Shown here: positions 46,194-55,152 of the stretch, one piece after another | Numbering within the stretch: the stretch's first letter is position 1 | How the letters are laid out: each line of letters begins with the position of its first letter | DNA from: Pseudomonas palleroniana | GTDB taxonomy: Bacteria; Pseudomonadota; Gammaproteobacteria; Pseudomonadales; Pseudomonadaceae | Length of the DNA: 64,000 bases | Assembly: GCF_003031675.1 (NCBI RefSeq) | Contig: NZ_PYWX01000064.1 | Span: 1-64,000, forward strand | Direction of reading: 5' to 3' | Notes under the pieces: generated by a model | Told to the model about the DNA's origin: nothing | Seen by the model: only the letters and a program-made list of their open reading frames with translations | The model's database searches: none | Position numbers and translations under genes: made by a program

Positions 46194-48380
46194 TCAGTCC
46201 CGGCGCATCGATTTGGCCAGCGTCCATGCCACCTGATCGGCGGAATAGGGCTTGGCCAGGAATTCGAAGCCCTCATAGCCACTGTCGGCCAGCTCTTCGC
46301 TGTAGCCTGAGGTGAGCACCACCGGCAGGTCCGGCCGTCGCTGGCGCAGCAGCTTGGCCATGGCCACGCCCGTCATGCCGGGCATCACCACATCCGAAAA
46401 GATGCCGTCGAAGGCCATCGCGTCCTCACCCGCCAGCGCCAGTGCCTGTTCGGCATCGGTAGCCCAAGTGGTCCGGTAGCCCAGGTCCTGGAGGATCTGG
46501 TTGGCGAAACGGCCGACTTCGAGGTTGTCTTCGACGATCAGGATATGCCCCATGGCCATGTCCCGCAGTGGGCTGTGTGCCAGGTCCTGCGCCGTGTTCT
46601 GGGAGACCGGCGCTTCCACCTCGGGCAGGTAGAGGGTAAACACTGTGCCTTGGCCCAGGGTGCTGGCCACGTCGATGTTACCGCCGGACTGCTTGGCAAA
46701 CCCGAACACCTGGGACAGGCCCAAACCTGTGCCTTTGCCGACGGCCTTGGTGGTAAAGAACGGTTCGAAAATACGCTCGAACGTTTCACGCGGGATGCCC
46801 GTGCCCGTGTCGGTGAGGGACACCGTCACGAACGGCTGTTGGACTGGGGCATCGCCACGGATGCGCGGCAGCGCTGAGACGCGCGCGACGCGCAGGGTCA
46901 GGGTGCCTTGGCCACCCATGGCATCGCGTGCGTTGAGGGCAATGTTGATCAGCGCAGTCTCGAACTGGCTGGCGTCGACACACACATGGCAGGGACGCCC
47001 AGGCACTTCGACCTGCACATGAATGCGTGAACCGGTGACGCTTTCGAGCATCTCGCCGATATTTTGCACGCGCCGGCTCAGGTCGAAGGCTTCCGGGTTC
47101 AGCGGCTGGCGGCGGGCGAACGCAAGCAACTGGCTGGTGAGCTTGCTGGCCCGCTCGACGGTGTCGGAGACGGCGCCGAGGTAGCGCCGGCGGCGTTCCT
47201 CGGACAGCCCTGGCTGGCGCAGAAAATCCACGGACGAGCGAATGATCGTCAGCAAATTGTTGAAGTCGTGAGCCACGCCACCGGTCAATTGGCCGATGGC
47301 TTCGAGCTTTTGCGATTGGTGCAGCGCGGCTTCAGCCTGGGTGAGTGCGAGGGTGCGCTCTTGCACCCGTTGTTCCAGGGTGGCGTTCAGTTCGGTGATG
47401 GCCGCCAACCCTTCGCGCACGGCAGCGTCGGCGCGTACGCGTTCGATATGTGCCCAGGAGCGTTCGGTGACTTCACCCACCAGCGCCAGGTCATATGGCG
47501 ACCAGACGCGCTGGGTTTTGTGATGCACCGCCATCAGGGCCGTCAGGCGACCCTGCTTGATCAGCGGGAAGCACACCGTCGCCGTGGCGCCCAGGGCCTG
47601 GTAGCGGGCCGACTCCTCGGGCGTGAACTCTATCCGGTTGTCGCGAATCACCAGGGGTTCGCCCGAGTGCAGTTTGCGTACTGCGCGTGCCCCGAACGAG
47701 GCCAGGCGATAGCGCCCGACAATGCTGGGCGAACCGGGCGCGGCCCAGTTGCCGCGAATGGTGAAACCGTCTTCATCGGCATCCATATCGGCATAGGCGC
47801 AATTGGAGACCTGCAAGTGCTCGGCCAGCAGGCGCGTGGTGATGCTCATGATCGCCTGCGCGTCGGTGGCGCCGGCCACGGCATTGCCGATGGCATCCAG
47901 CGCGGCGAGGCGGCGGGCGAGGAAGACGGTGGTGGTGGTTTCGGTGACGGTGTCGAGCAGGCCCACGACCTTGCCTTGGGAGTCGCGGATCGGGCTGTAG
48001 CAAAAGGTGAAATACGCCTGCTCAGGGCCGGCGCCACGCTCGATCACCAGGGGATAGTTTTCGATGTAGGTGGCATGGCCTTGATAGGCCGCGTCGGCGA
48101 TCGGGCTGATTTCGTGCCAGGCCTCTTGCCATATCTCACTGAACGAGCGTCCGAGGGCAAACGGCTTGTCGCCCAGAATCGGCACAAAGGCGTCATTGTA
48201 CAGCGTCGTCAGGGACGGCCCCCAGACGATGGCCTGCGGGAAGCTTGAAGCAAAGCACAGCGCGACCGTGGTCTTGAGCACGTCCGGCCATTGCTCCAGT
48301 GGCCCCAGCGGAGTACTGGCCCAATCATGGCGGCGCACCTGCTCGGCCATGTCGCTGCTGCTTTGCAGCCAATTCATCAT
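46194..48380 (-). CDS. PAS-GAF hybrid histidine kinase with receiver domain
   Basis: A 728-residue soluble sensor kinase. A PAS-like N terminus (about 30-150) is followed by GAF (about 160-315), a coiled-coil linker and a HisKA domain with phospho-His371 in GGVAHDFNNLL. HATPase has NARDAMGG (N box), DTGTGI (G1) and GKGTGLGLS (G2). A C-terminal receiver starts at HILIVEDN with the acceptor Asp in FSDVVMPGMTG. No membrane segment is present. The start could be either of two adjacent ATGs (48380 or 48377). No separate response regulator is adjacent. Confidence 0.87.
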   Translation of the reverse strand: MMNWLQSSSDMAEQVRRHDWASTPLGPLEQWPDVLKTTVALCFASSFPQAIVWGPSLTTLYNDAFVPILGDKPFALGRSFSEIWQEAWHEISPIADAAYQGHATYIENYPLVIERGAGPEQAYFTFCYSPIRDSQGKVVGLLDTVTETTTTVFLARRLAALDAIGNAVAGATDAQAIMSITTRLLAEHLQVSNCAYADMDADEDGFTIRGNWAAPGSPSIVGRYRLASFGARAVRKLHSGEPLVIRDNRIEFTPEESARYQALGATATVCFPLIKQGRLTALMAVHHKTQRVWSPYDLALVGEVTERSWAHIERVRADAAVREGLAAITELNATLEQRVQERTLALTQAEAALHQSQKLEAIGQLTGGVAHDFNNLLTIIRSSVDFLRQPGLSEERRRRYLGAVSDTVERASKLTSQLLAFARRQPLNPEAFDLSRRVQNIGEMLESVTGSRIHVQVEVPGRPCHVCVDASQFETALINIALNARDAMGGQGTLTLRVARVSALPRIRGDAPVQQPFVTVSLTDTGTGIPRETFERIFEPFFTTKAVGKGTGLGLSQVFGFAKQSGGNIDVASTLGQGTVFTLYLPEVEAPVSQNTAQDLAHSPLRDMAMGHILIVEDNLEVGRFANQILQDLGYRTTWATDAEQALALAGEDAMAFDGIFSDVVMPGMTGVAMAKLLRQRRPDLPVVLTSGYSEELADSGYEGFEFLAKPYSADQVAWTLAKSMRRD

Positions 48381-48520
48381 TGCACTAACACCTTGTTTGC
48401 CACGTACTGTCGATGCCTGAAAGGCAGCCTGACAAGCAACAGACCGGAATCAGCGCGGCCAGTTCAGCGCGATTATCCAGGAGGTGGCAATTTGATGTCG
48501 CTTTTTATTTGAGTCGGCAG

Positions 48521-48540
48521 AAGCCCGGCATGCCGGGCTT
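48521..48540. repeat. 20-bp perfect palindrome after the CAP-domain gene
   Basis: AAGCCCGGCATGCCGGGCTT reads the same on both strands, 8 bp past the stop of the CAP-domain gene. It would form a 10-bp self-complementary arm in RNA and probably helps end that transcript, although the T-run on the minus strand is weak. Confidence 0.55.
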
Positions 48541-48548
48541 GTGTACCG

Positions 48549-49403
48549 TTACTGTTGTGCGCCGAAATCCGCCGTCCAGTAGATCCCCGCATCACTCTTC
48601 GGGTCCATGGCGTAGGCCGCACCCAGCTCGCGGAATTGCGGGTTCATCAGGTTGGCGCAATGCCCTGGGCTGGCGAGCCAACCGTCTACCACCTTGCGTG
48701 GCGTATCGAGGCCGGCGGCGATGTTTTCGCCGATGTTCTTCGCGCTGTACCCGGCCAGCTCGGCCCGATCGCCCGGAGTGCGGCCGTCGTGGTCCAGGTG
48801 GTCGAAGAAGTTGCCGTTGGCCATGTTGCGGGTATGACTGTTGGCGGCCCCCGCGAGGTCGTCGTTCCACGTCAGTGGCGTGGTCGCGTTGAAGGCCTGG
48901 GTGCCGCACTGGCGCGCCTGGGCGCGGGCGGTATTGATCAGGTTGAGCAGTTGCTTGCCTTCGGTCGACCAGTCACCCAGGCCGCTGGTCAGCAGCGGTC
49001 GGGCCAGCACGATGCGCCAGTCCTGGCCGCTGTTGCTCACGCCGATGTCGACGAATTGCGGGTCCAGCACTACGCGGCAGAAGCTCTCGCGCACGGCTTT
49101 CATCGCCGCTTGCGCATCCTTGGGCCCGGACAGGCTGATGGCCTGCACGTTGACCATCGGATACGCCGCCCGCGCCAGCGATTGCTGCAAATCGCCGACG
49201 TTGGTCGCCGGCAGTACCAGCCGTGTGTCGCTGGTCAGCGGCGGCAGTTCCTGGGAACCCTGGTCACCACAGCGTTGCACCTGGCTGCGGTACTGGTTGA
49301 TCTGTTGTACCAACTGACTTTCTTCATTCGCCATCGCGCTGGCGCAGAACACCGTAGTGGCGGCCAGCGTCGTCAGGCCCATCATCAATGACAGAACGCG
49401 CAT
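48549..49403 (-). CDS. Secreted CAP/SCP-domain protein
   Basis: A 284-residue protein with a Sec signal (cut after AMA, residue 25). Residues about 150-280 form a CAP (SCP/PR-1) domain: HTRNMANGNFFDHLDHDGRTPGDRAELAGY and NIGENIAAG carry the His/Glu cavity residues, and SPGHCANLMNPQFRELGAAY closes the fold. The N-terminal part has two Cys that may pair. Periplasmic or extracellular; bacterial members of this family lack an agreed biochemical role. Start at ATG 49403; the upstream extension to 49466 has no ribosome binding site. Confidence 0.82.
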   Translation of the reverse strand: MRVLSLMMGLTTLAATTVFCASAMANEESQLVQQINQYRSQVQRCGDQGSQELPPLTSDTRLVLPATNVGDLQQSLARAAYPMVNVQAISLSGPKDAQAAMKAVRESFCRVVLDPQFVDIGVSNSGQDWRIVLARPLLTSGLGDWSTEGKQLLNLINTARAQARQCGTQAFNATTPLTWNDDLAGAANSHTRNMANGNFFDHLDHDGRTPGDRAELAGYSAKNIGENIAAGLDTPRKVVDGWLASPGHCANLMNPQFRELGAAYAMDPKSDAGIYWTADFGAQQ

Positions 49404-49484
49404 GGACGTTACCCTTGAGCTTGAAAGTGCCCATGATGCGCGATCCGGGTGCATCCATGCACCCATTGATCTGAACTTTTTGCC

Positions 49485-50810
49485 TCAGTTCTTGAATGTC
49501 GAGTGTTTGCGACCCTGGTCGCACAAGGCGAACACCACTACCAGCAACGCCGAAACAGCGAGGATGATCACCACGCCATCGGTGGAGTGGGTGGCCGACG
49601 CCGCCACCATTGACAGCGCACCCAAGGGTGCCAGGCCGCCGGCGATGGCGGTGCCGATTTCACGTCCGGTGCCGAAGCCCGAGGAGCGCGTCTGGGTCGG
49701 GAACTGGCGGCTCAGGAACGAGCCCTGCGGGGCAAACATCATCGGTGCGAGAATGCCGGTGCCAACGCCGATGGCGAGGTAGATCATCAGGCTTTCGCCA
49801 CTGTTGAGCAGGGCCAGGAACGGGTAGGCGAACAGCAGCGAAAACACCCCGCCGAGCATCAGTACGGTCTTGCTGCTCCACTGGTCGCACAGCCAGCCGA
49901 AGCAGGGCACCGCGACGATGGCGATCAGGCTGGCGATCGTCACCGACAATGAGGTGACATGCACATCGACACCTTTGAACTGGGTCAGGTAGGCCAGGGA
50001 GAAGGTCTTGAAGATGTAGCTCAGGGCGTTATAGCCAACGGCCACAAAGAACACCACCGCCAGCCCCTTCAGGTCGTTCTTGAACAAGGCCTTGAGCGGC
50101 GAAGCCTTGACCTTGGCGGCCTCTTGGCTCAGTTCCTTGAACTGCGGGGTTTCCGGAATGCTGTTACGCACCCACAGGCCGATCCCCACCAGCACGATGC
50201 TGCACACGAACGGAATGCGCCAGCCTCCGGCCAGCAGGAACTCATTGCCGTTCATGGTGAGCAAGTACACGGTGAGTGACGACAGCAACAGGCCCAGGTT
50301 CAGGCCCAGCGCCGGCCACGCCCCCTGGCTGCCGCGTTTGCCCTGGGAGGCGTGTTCATAGGACGTCACTGCGGCACCCGACAGCTCGGCACCGGCGCCC
50401 AGGCCTTGAATGATGCGGATAAACACCAGCACGATCGGCGCCCAGATACCGATGGAGGCGTAACTGGGGATCAGGCCGATCAGTGTGGTACACACGCCCA
50501 TCAGGCAGAAGGTCAGCACCAGCACTTGCTTGCGGCCGAACTTGTCGCCCAGGTAACCAAACAGGATGCCGCCGAACGGGCGGGCGATAAAACCGATGGC
50601 GAAGGTGGAGAACGCCATCAGCGAGGCGGTCTTCGGGTCGCTGTTATCGAAGAAAATCTTCGAGAACACAATCGCCGCCATGGTGGCGTACAGGTAGAAG
50701 TCATACCACTCCAGCATGGAGCCGAAGATGGTCGCGGCGGCGACTTTGCGCAGGCGTTTGCGGGTTTGCTCGGGCGTTTCGTGGGTGGCGATAGAGACGG
50801 GGGCCGTCAT
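49485..50810 (-). CDS. MFS transporter, MHS (metabolite:H+ symporter) family
   Basis: A 441-residue importer with 12 membrane helices. The MHS start AAATIFGSMLEWYDFYLYATMAAIVF and loop motif GYLGDKFGRKQVLV are typical of KgtP/ShiA relatives that take up organic acids. It lies 58 bp after lhgO on the same strand, so the probable cargo is 2-hydroxyglutarate or a related dicarboxylate. That is inference from context. Confidence 0.88.
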   Translation of the reverse strand: MTAPVSIATHETPEQTRKRLRKVAAATIFGSMLEWYDFYLYATMAAIVFSKIFFDNSDPKTASLMAFSTFAIGFIARPFGGILFGYLGDKFGRKQVLVLTFCLMGVCTTLIGLIPSYASIGIWAPIVLVFIRIIQGLGAGAELSGAAVTSYEHASQGKRGSQGAWPALGLNLGLLLSSLTVYLLTMNGNEFLLAGGWRIPFVCSIVLVGIGLWVRNSIPETPQFKELSQEAAKVKASPLKALFKNDLKGLAVVFFVAVGYNALSYIFKTFSLAYLTQFKGVDVHVTSLSVTIASLIAIVAVPCFGWLCDQWSSKTVLMLGGVFSLLFAYPFLALLNSGESLMIYLAIGVGTGILAPMMFAPQGSFLSRQFPTQTRSSGFGTGREIGTAIAGGLAPLGALSMVAASATHSTDGVVIILAVSALLVVVFALCDQGRKHSTFKN

Positions 50811-50868
50811 GCTGTACTTCCTTCTGAGTCTTTATAGTTATTGTCAAATGGACGCGTATTGCCGGGTG

Positions 50869-52062
50869 CTACTGGGGAGTGAACAGGCGGTCGGCGATCA
50901 TTGCGCCGATGGGCATGGCTGACGTGGCGGCCGGCGAGGGCGCGTTGCAGACGTGCAGCATTCGTGGGGTTTGGGCGAACAGGAAGTCGTGCACCAGGCT
51001 ACCGTCGCGCATCACCGCCTGGGCGCGAATACCGGCTTCGCAGGGCAACAGGTCGTCGAGGGTCAGCGATGGGCAGTATTTGCGGCACTGCTCCAGATAG
51101 CCGGACTTGAACAGTGAGTTCTTCATCTCGGTGGTGCCCGAGCCGAGGTTTTGCCAGAGGGTTTTCCAGAAGCCGGGGAAACTGGCGTACTGCGCCACGT
51201 CGCGCCAGTTCACCGAGAACTTGCGGTAGTTCTCGCGGCCCAGGCCCAGCACCGCGTTCGGGCCGACGGTCACGCTGCCGTCGATCATGCGGGTCAGGTG
51301 CACGCCGAGAAACGGCAACTCCGGGTCAGGAATCGGGTAGATCAGATGGTTGACGAGGGTGTTTTTCGACGCGGGCAGGCGGAAGTACTCGCCACGGAAC
51401 GGGATGATCTGGTGATTGATCGCTACCCCGGCCAGGGTGGCCAGACGATCCGACTGCAAGCCGGCGCAGACCACCAGGTGCCGAGCCTGCCAGGTTTCGC
51501 CGAGGGTGCTGACGCTGACTTTGTCGGTGTCCTCGTGGATCGCGGTGACGGTGCGTTCCAGGCAGATCTCGCCGCCGCCGCGACGGATCACTTGGGCCAT
51601 GGTTTCGCACACCTGGCGGTAGTCGACGATGCCGGTGGCGTCGAGAAACAGCGCGCCCAGGCCGACGATGTTCGGTTCGCGCTGACGCAACTGGTCGGCG
51701 TCCAGGCGTTCGACGTGCATGCCGTTGAGCTGGGCGCGGGCGTACAGCGCTTCCATCCGCTGCATTTCCAGGGCGCTTGAGGCCACCAGCATCTTGCCGC
51801 ACACCTCGAACTTGATGCCGTGCTCGGTGCAGAACTGTTTGGTAGCTGCGGCGCCGCGCTTGCACAGGTCTGCCTTGAGGCTGCCTGGTGCGTAGTAGAT
51901 GCCGGCGTGGATGACACCACTGTTGTGACCGGTCTGGTGCTTGGCCAGCACCGGTTCTTTTTCCAGGATCACCACCGAAGCGCCCGGTTGGCGCTTGAGC
52001 AGCTCCATCGCGGTGGCCAGGCCGACGATGCCGCCACCGATAATGCAAAAGTCGTGAATCAT
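50869..52062 (-). CDS. lhgO: L-2-hydroxyglutarate oxidase/dehydrogenase
   Basis: A 397-residue FAD enzyme of the DAO superfamily that oxidises L-2-hydroxyglutarate to 2-oxoglutarate. The FAD loop is IIGGGIVGLATAMEL, followed by EKEPVLAKHQTGHNSGVIHAGIYYAPGS, the LhgO landmark. In P. putida it works in lysine/glutarate breakdown with CsiD. No csiD is in this window. Its promoter region carries an operator word shared with the adjacent GntR gene. Confidence 0.93.
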   Translation of the reverse strand: MIHDFCIIGGGIVGLATAMELLKRQPGASVVILEKEPVLAKHQTGHNSGVIHAGIYYAPGSLKADLCKRGAAATKQFCTEHGIKFEVCGKMLVASSALEMQRMEALYARAQLNGMHVERLDADQLRQREPNIVGLGALFLDATGIVDYRQVCETMAQVIRRGGGEICLERTVTAIHEDTDKVSVSTLGETWQARHLVVCAGLQSDRLATLAGVAINHQIIPFRGEYFRLPASKNTLVNHLIYPIPDPELPFLGVHLTRMIDGSVTVGPNAVLGLGRENYRKFSVNWRDVAQYASFPGFWKTLWQNLGSGTTEMKNSLFKSGYLEQCRKYCPSLTLDDLLPCEAGIRAQAVMRDGSLVHDFLFAQTPRMLHVCNAPSPAATSAMPIGAMIADRLFTPQ

Positions 52063-52100
52063 TGCGTGAAATACCTACCGTTATACATTTTGGTCTGCTT

Positions 52101-52118
52101 ATCAGGTTGTCAGACTAA
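52101..52118 (-). promoter_or_regulatory. GntR operator at the lhgO promoter
   Basis: ATCAGGTTGTCAGAC at 52101-52115, whose core TTGTCAGACTA (52107-52117) fits the FadR/VanR-subfamily consensus TNGT-N3-ACNA. It is 45 bp upstream of lhgO. A TATAAC -10-like box lies at 52085-52080 on the minus strand. The same 15-mer occurs upstream of the regulator. Confidence 0.7.
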
Positions 52119-52128
52119 TGTTTTTGTT

Positions 52129-52154
52129 AAAAAAAGGGCGTGTCCAGGACACGC
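52129..52154 (-). terminator. Terminator of the GntR regulator gene
   Basis: On the minus strand GCGTGTC (52154-52148) and GACACGC (52144-52138) form a stem with a 3-base loop, followed by CC and seven Ts (52135-52129), 12 bp after the stop. It separates the regulator from lhgO, which therefore needs its own promoter. Confidence 0.85.
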
Positions 52155-52165
52155 TATTCATAGGA

Positions 52166-52876
52166 TCAGGCGGTAGTCGGCAGTTCCAGGCTCAGGCGCC
52201 GGGCTGCGGCTCGCAAATGCGCCTCGGCACTGGCGGCGGCGCGTTGCGCATCACCGTCGGCAATCGCCTGGTAGAGCCGTTGGTGTTCCTGCGTCGCATC
52301 AGCGGAGCCGGTGGCAAAACGCGACGCCGAGTTTTCCCAGGCAGTCTTGCGGGCACTGGCCAACTGGCTACGCAGGAAGTCGTGGAAGGCCACGAAGTAG
52401 TCATTTTTACTGGCGTCGGCAATGGCGCGATGGAATTCCACATCGGCGATGGCGGCGGCTTCGAAGTTATCGCGGTTGTCCTGCATGGCTTGCAAGGCGC
52501 CTTTCATGCGCTGCAGGTCGGCCTCATCGCGGCGCCGGGCAGCGATTGAAGCGGCTTGGGTTTCGATCCACAGACGCACCTCGAACATTTGCGCCAGGTC
52601 CGGACGGCGGCCATCTTGCTGCGGAAAACGGAACACTGTGCCGGCCGGCGTCTGTGAAATGAACGAACCCAGGCCCCGTCGTGCGGTGATGACGCCATCG
52701 GCCTTGAGCTGTGCGATGGCTTCGCGCACCACGGAACGGCTGACGTTGAGCTGCTCGGCCAGTTGTTGCTCTGTGGGCATGCGGGACTCCGGCGGCAGTC
52801 GGCCGGAATCGATTTCTGCGCGAATTGCGCTGACAACCCGTACGACCAGCGAGTCGGGGCGTTGAAGCTCAAGCAT
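52166..52876 (-). CDS. GntR/FadR-family (FCD) regulator of lhgO
   Basis: A 236-residue regulator. The N-terminal winged helix (about 10-75; MPTEQQLAEQLNVSRSVVREAIAQLKADGVI) is followed by an FCD ligand domain with three candidate metal-binding His/Asp positions (D/H in DVEFHRAIADAS, and H in AEAHLRAA). Placement next to lhgO and the two identical operators make it a likely local repressor relieved by 2-hydroxyglutarate, as described for LhgR-type regulators. It should repress itself too, because one operator overlaps its -10. Confidence 0.88.
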   Translation of the reverse strand: MLELQRPDSLVVRVVSAIRAEIDSGRLPPESRMPTEQQLAEQLNVSRSVVREAIAQLKADGVITARRGLGSFISQTPAGTVFRFPQQDGRRPDLAQMFEVRLWIETQAASIAARRRDEADLQRMKGALQAMQDNRDNFEAAAIADVEFHRAIADASKNDYFVAFHDFLRSQLASARKTAWENSASRFATGSADATQEHQRLYQAIADGDAQRAAASAEAHLRAAARRLSLELPTTA

Positions 52877-52891
52877 GGGACAGCCTTGTTG

Positions 52892-52934
52892 ATCAGGTTG
52901 TCAGACAATAGTCGTTACGATTTTATCTTGTCAA
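52892..52934 (-). promoter_or_regulatory. Promoter and operator of the GntR regulator
   Basis: On the minus strand: perfect -35 TTGACA (52934-52929), 18-base spacer, -10 TATTGT (52910-52905). The palindrome TTGTCAGACAA (52898-52908) covers the -10 and is part of the 15-mer ATCAGGTTGTCAGAC (52892-52906) shared with lhgO. Binding there would block polymerase. Confidence 0.75.
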
Positions 52935-54112
52935 TATTTGTGTCGTATTGCGACCGCCAACAGGATCAGCCCCAGCGCGACGCTGAAGGTCGCATGCAGG
53001 CCGTTGACGACCGATTGTGCGGGGGCATTCGTAACATCCGGCGCGGCCCAGGCAAACACTGCGCCGAGGGCCGAAGTGCCGATAATCAGGCCCAGGTTGC
53101 GCGACAGGTTCAGCAGGCCCGAGACCGTGCCTCGGTGGGTCGCGTGCACGTCGCTCATCACCGCGGTGTTGTTAGCCGCCTGGAACAGGCTGTAGCCGCA
53201 GGTCAAAACCACCAGTGCCGTCAGGTACGCCGGCAGGCCGCTGGCGCATGACAACAGCAGGGCGCCACAGAACAACAAGCCCAGGCCGGCAAGGGTCATG
53301 CGGCGGCTGCCGAAGTGGTCGGTGAGACGGCCCGCCGGTACGCCGGCGCAGGCCGCCACGCAGGGGCCAACGGCCATGGCCAGGCCCATCCAGGTCGCAT
53401 CGAGCCCCAGGCCACGGGACAAATAAAACGGACCGACGACAAAGGTCGCCATGATCACGGCGGCAATCAGCGCGCTCATCGCCAGGCCGGCGCGCAACGG
53501 CCCGTCTGCCAGCGCGACACGCCAGCCCAGGCCGGTGGCATTCGATCTGCGCAGCCGATCAGCCGGCAGGTAGCGATAGGCGAGGGTGGTCGCCAGCATG
53601 CCCAATGGCAGGCCGACCAGAAACAGCGCCCGCCAACCCCACAGGCTGAGCAGTACTCCGCCGACGCTCGGACCCAGGGCGGTACCCAGCGCCGACATTG
53701 TGCCAAGCAACCCCATGACACGGCCCGTGTGCGCTTTGGTGACGGTGTCGCCGACCAGCGCCAAGGTCATTGCCATCATGCTCGCCGCCCCCAGCCCCTG
53801 CAGTCCCCGTGCGACCACCAGCCATGGCAGCGACGGCGCGGCCGCACACAACCCGCAGGCCAGCGCAAACAGCAGCAGCCCGATCAGCAATAAGCGTCGG
53901 CGCCCCACGCGATCACCCAGGCTGCCGGCCGCCACAATCACCGCCGTGATTGCCAGCAGATACACCAGTACCACCCACTGCACGGCATGAAATGACGTCT
54001 CGAACACCTGCGCCAACGAGGGTAAGCCGACATTGGCAATGCTGGTGCCGAGCGAGGCCAGCAACATGGACAAACACAGGCTCCAAAGAGCGCCTCGGGA
54101 GGAGGTCTGCAT
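52931..54112 (-). CDS. MFS efflux transporter (DHA family)
   Basis: A 393-residue MFS protein with 12 membrane helices. Motif A is GSLGDRVGRRRLLLIG (about 63-78), and motif C-type sequence GTALGPSVGGVLL in helix 5 marks it as a drug:H+ antiporter. It is divergent from a LysR regulator, which probably controls it. The last bases carry the -35 box of the GntR gene. Substrate unknown. Confidence 0.85.
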   Translation of the reverse strand: MQTSSRGALWSLCLSMLLASLGTSIANVGLPSLAQVFETSFHAVQWVVLVYLLAITAVIVAAGSLGDRVGRRRLLLIGLLLFALACGLCAAAPSLPWLVVARGLQGLGAASMMAMTLALVGDTVTKAHTGRVMGLLGTMSALGTALGPSVGGVLLSLWGWRALFLVGLPLGMLATTLAYRYLPADRLRRSNATGLGWRVALADGPLRAGLAMSALIAAVIMATFVVGPFYLSRGLGLDATWMGLAMAVGPCVAACAGVPAGRLTDHFGSRRMTLAGLGLLFCGALLLSCASGLPAYLTALVVLTCGYSLFQAANNTAVMSDVHATHRGTVSGLLNLSRNLGLIIGTSALGAVFAWAAPDVTNAPAQSVVNGLHATFSVALGLILLAVAIRHKY

Positions 54113-54192
54113 GGACGATTCCTTGAATGAATGCGGATGTCACCAATCTACGACCTCGTTTAACATGGCGGAAGGCGCATGGTTTGTAGTTA

Positions 54193-54204
54193 ATACGTGC
54201 GTAT
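54193..54204. promoter_or_regulatory. Palindrome in the MFS/LysR divergent promoter
   Basis: ATACG-TG-CGTAT, a perfect inverted repeat, within an AT-rich T-N11-A context 22 bp before the LysR ATG. It fits a LysR-type binding site for a regulator that represses itself and activates the divergent exporter. Confidence 0.5.
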
Positions 54205-54225
54205 AACGCCTTGTCAGGAGTGCCG

Positions 54226-55131
54226 ATGCCCGATCTCAATCTGCTGATTACCCTGGACGTCTTGTTGAGCGAAGGCAGCGTCGCCGGTGCCGCCAAGCGC
54301 CTGGGCTTGAGCCCGTCGGCCATGAGCCGGGCACTGGCGCGTCTGCGCGAAACCACCGGCGACCCGTTGCTGGTCCGCGCCGGTCGCCGACTGGTGCCCA
54401 CGCCACGTGCCCAGGCATTGCGCGAACAGGTCGGCAGCCTGGTGCAGCAGGCCCAAGGCGTGCTGCGCCCCGCACAATCCCTGGATATGCGCCGCGTGAC
54501 GCGCAGCTTTACCCTGCGCACCAGCGAGGAGTTCGTCGAAAGCTTCGGCCCGGCGCTGCTCGCGCGCATCGGCCGGGACGCGCCGGGCGTGCGGCTGCGC
54601 TTCATCAATAAAACCGACAAACACACGGACTGGCTCCGCGACGGCAGTGTCGACCTGGAAACCGGCGTGGTCGACGCCGGCGCCGGCCCCGAGGTGCTGA
54701 CCCAGGCGCTGTTTCGCGACCGGTTGATCGGGGTGGTGCGCAGCGGCCATCCGCTGAGCCAGGGTGAAATCAGCGCTGCGCGTTTTGCCGAAGGCGGCCA
54801 CGTGTATGTCTCGCGGCGCGGCCAGGACCGTGGCCAGATTGACGATGCCCTTGAAGCGCAGGGCTTGAGCCGGCAGGTCTGCACGGTGGTGGCGGGGTTC
54901 TCCACCGCTGTCGCCCTGGCCCGCGCCAGCGATCTGATCGCCAGCGTGCCCGAACGCTACACGGCCAATCAGCCCGAGGGGCTGTTCCGGTTTACCTTGC
55001 CGGTTGCGCTACCGCCTTTCACCGTGGCGATGCTCTGGCACCCACGTCAGGACGCCGACCTGGCCCATCGCTGGCTGCGCGGCTGTTTGCGTGAGGTGTG
55101 CCTGCAACAGGTACAATCGCCGTTGCCTTGA
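54226..55131 (+). CDS. LysR-family transcriptional regulator
   Basis: A 301-residue LTTR. The N-terminal helix-turn-helix (about 1-62) includes GSVAGAAKRLGLSPSAMSRALARLRETTGDPLLVR, and the rest is the effector-binding domain. Start: the track of the frame begins at a TTG (54211), but ATG 54226 follows AGGAG at the right distance. It is divergent from the MFS exporter. Confidence 0.88.
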   Translation: MPDLNLLITLDVLLSEGSVAGAAKRLGLSPSAMSRALARLRETTGDPLLVRAGRRLVPTPRAQALREQVGSLVQQAQGVLRPAQSLDMRRVTRSFTLRTSEEFVESFGPALLARIGRDAPGVRLRFINKTDKHTDWLRDGSVDLETGVVDAGAGPEVLTQALFRDRLIGVVRSGHPLSQGEISAARFAEGGHVYVSRRGQDRGQIDDALEAQGLSRQVCTVVAGFSTAVALARASDLIASVPERYTANQPEGLFRFTLPVALPPFTVAMLWHPRQDADLAHRWLRGCLREVCLQQVQSPLP

Positions 55132-55152
55132 CGCGAAACCCCAGGAATTTGC

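Noticed and set aside
48475-48512. Five-codon ORF with a strong AGGAGG ribosome binding site (MSLFI)
   Set aside because: Too short to support as a gene, and no downstream gene on that strand would be coupled to it. It could be a gene remnant.
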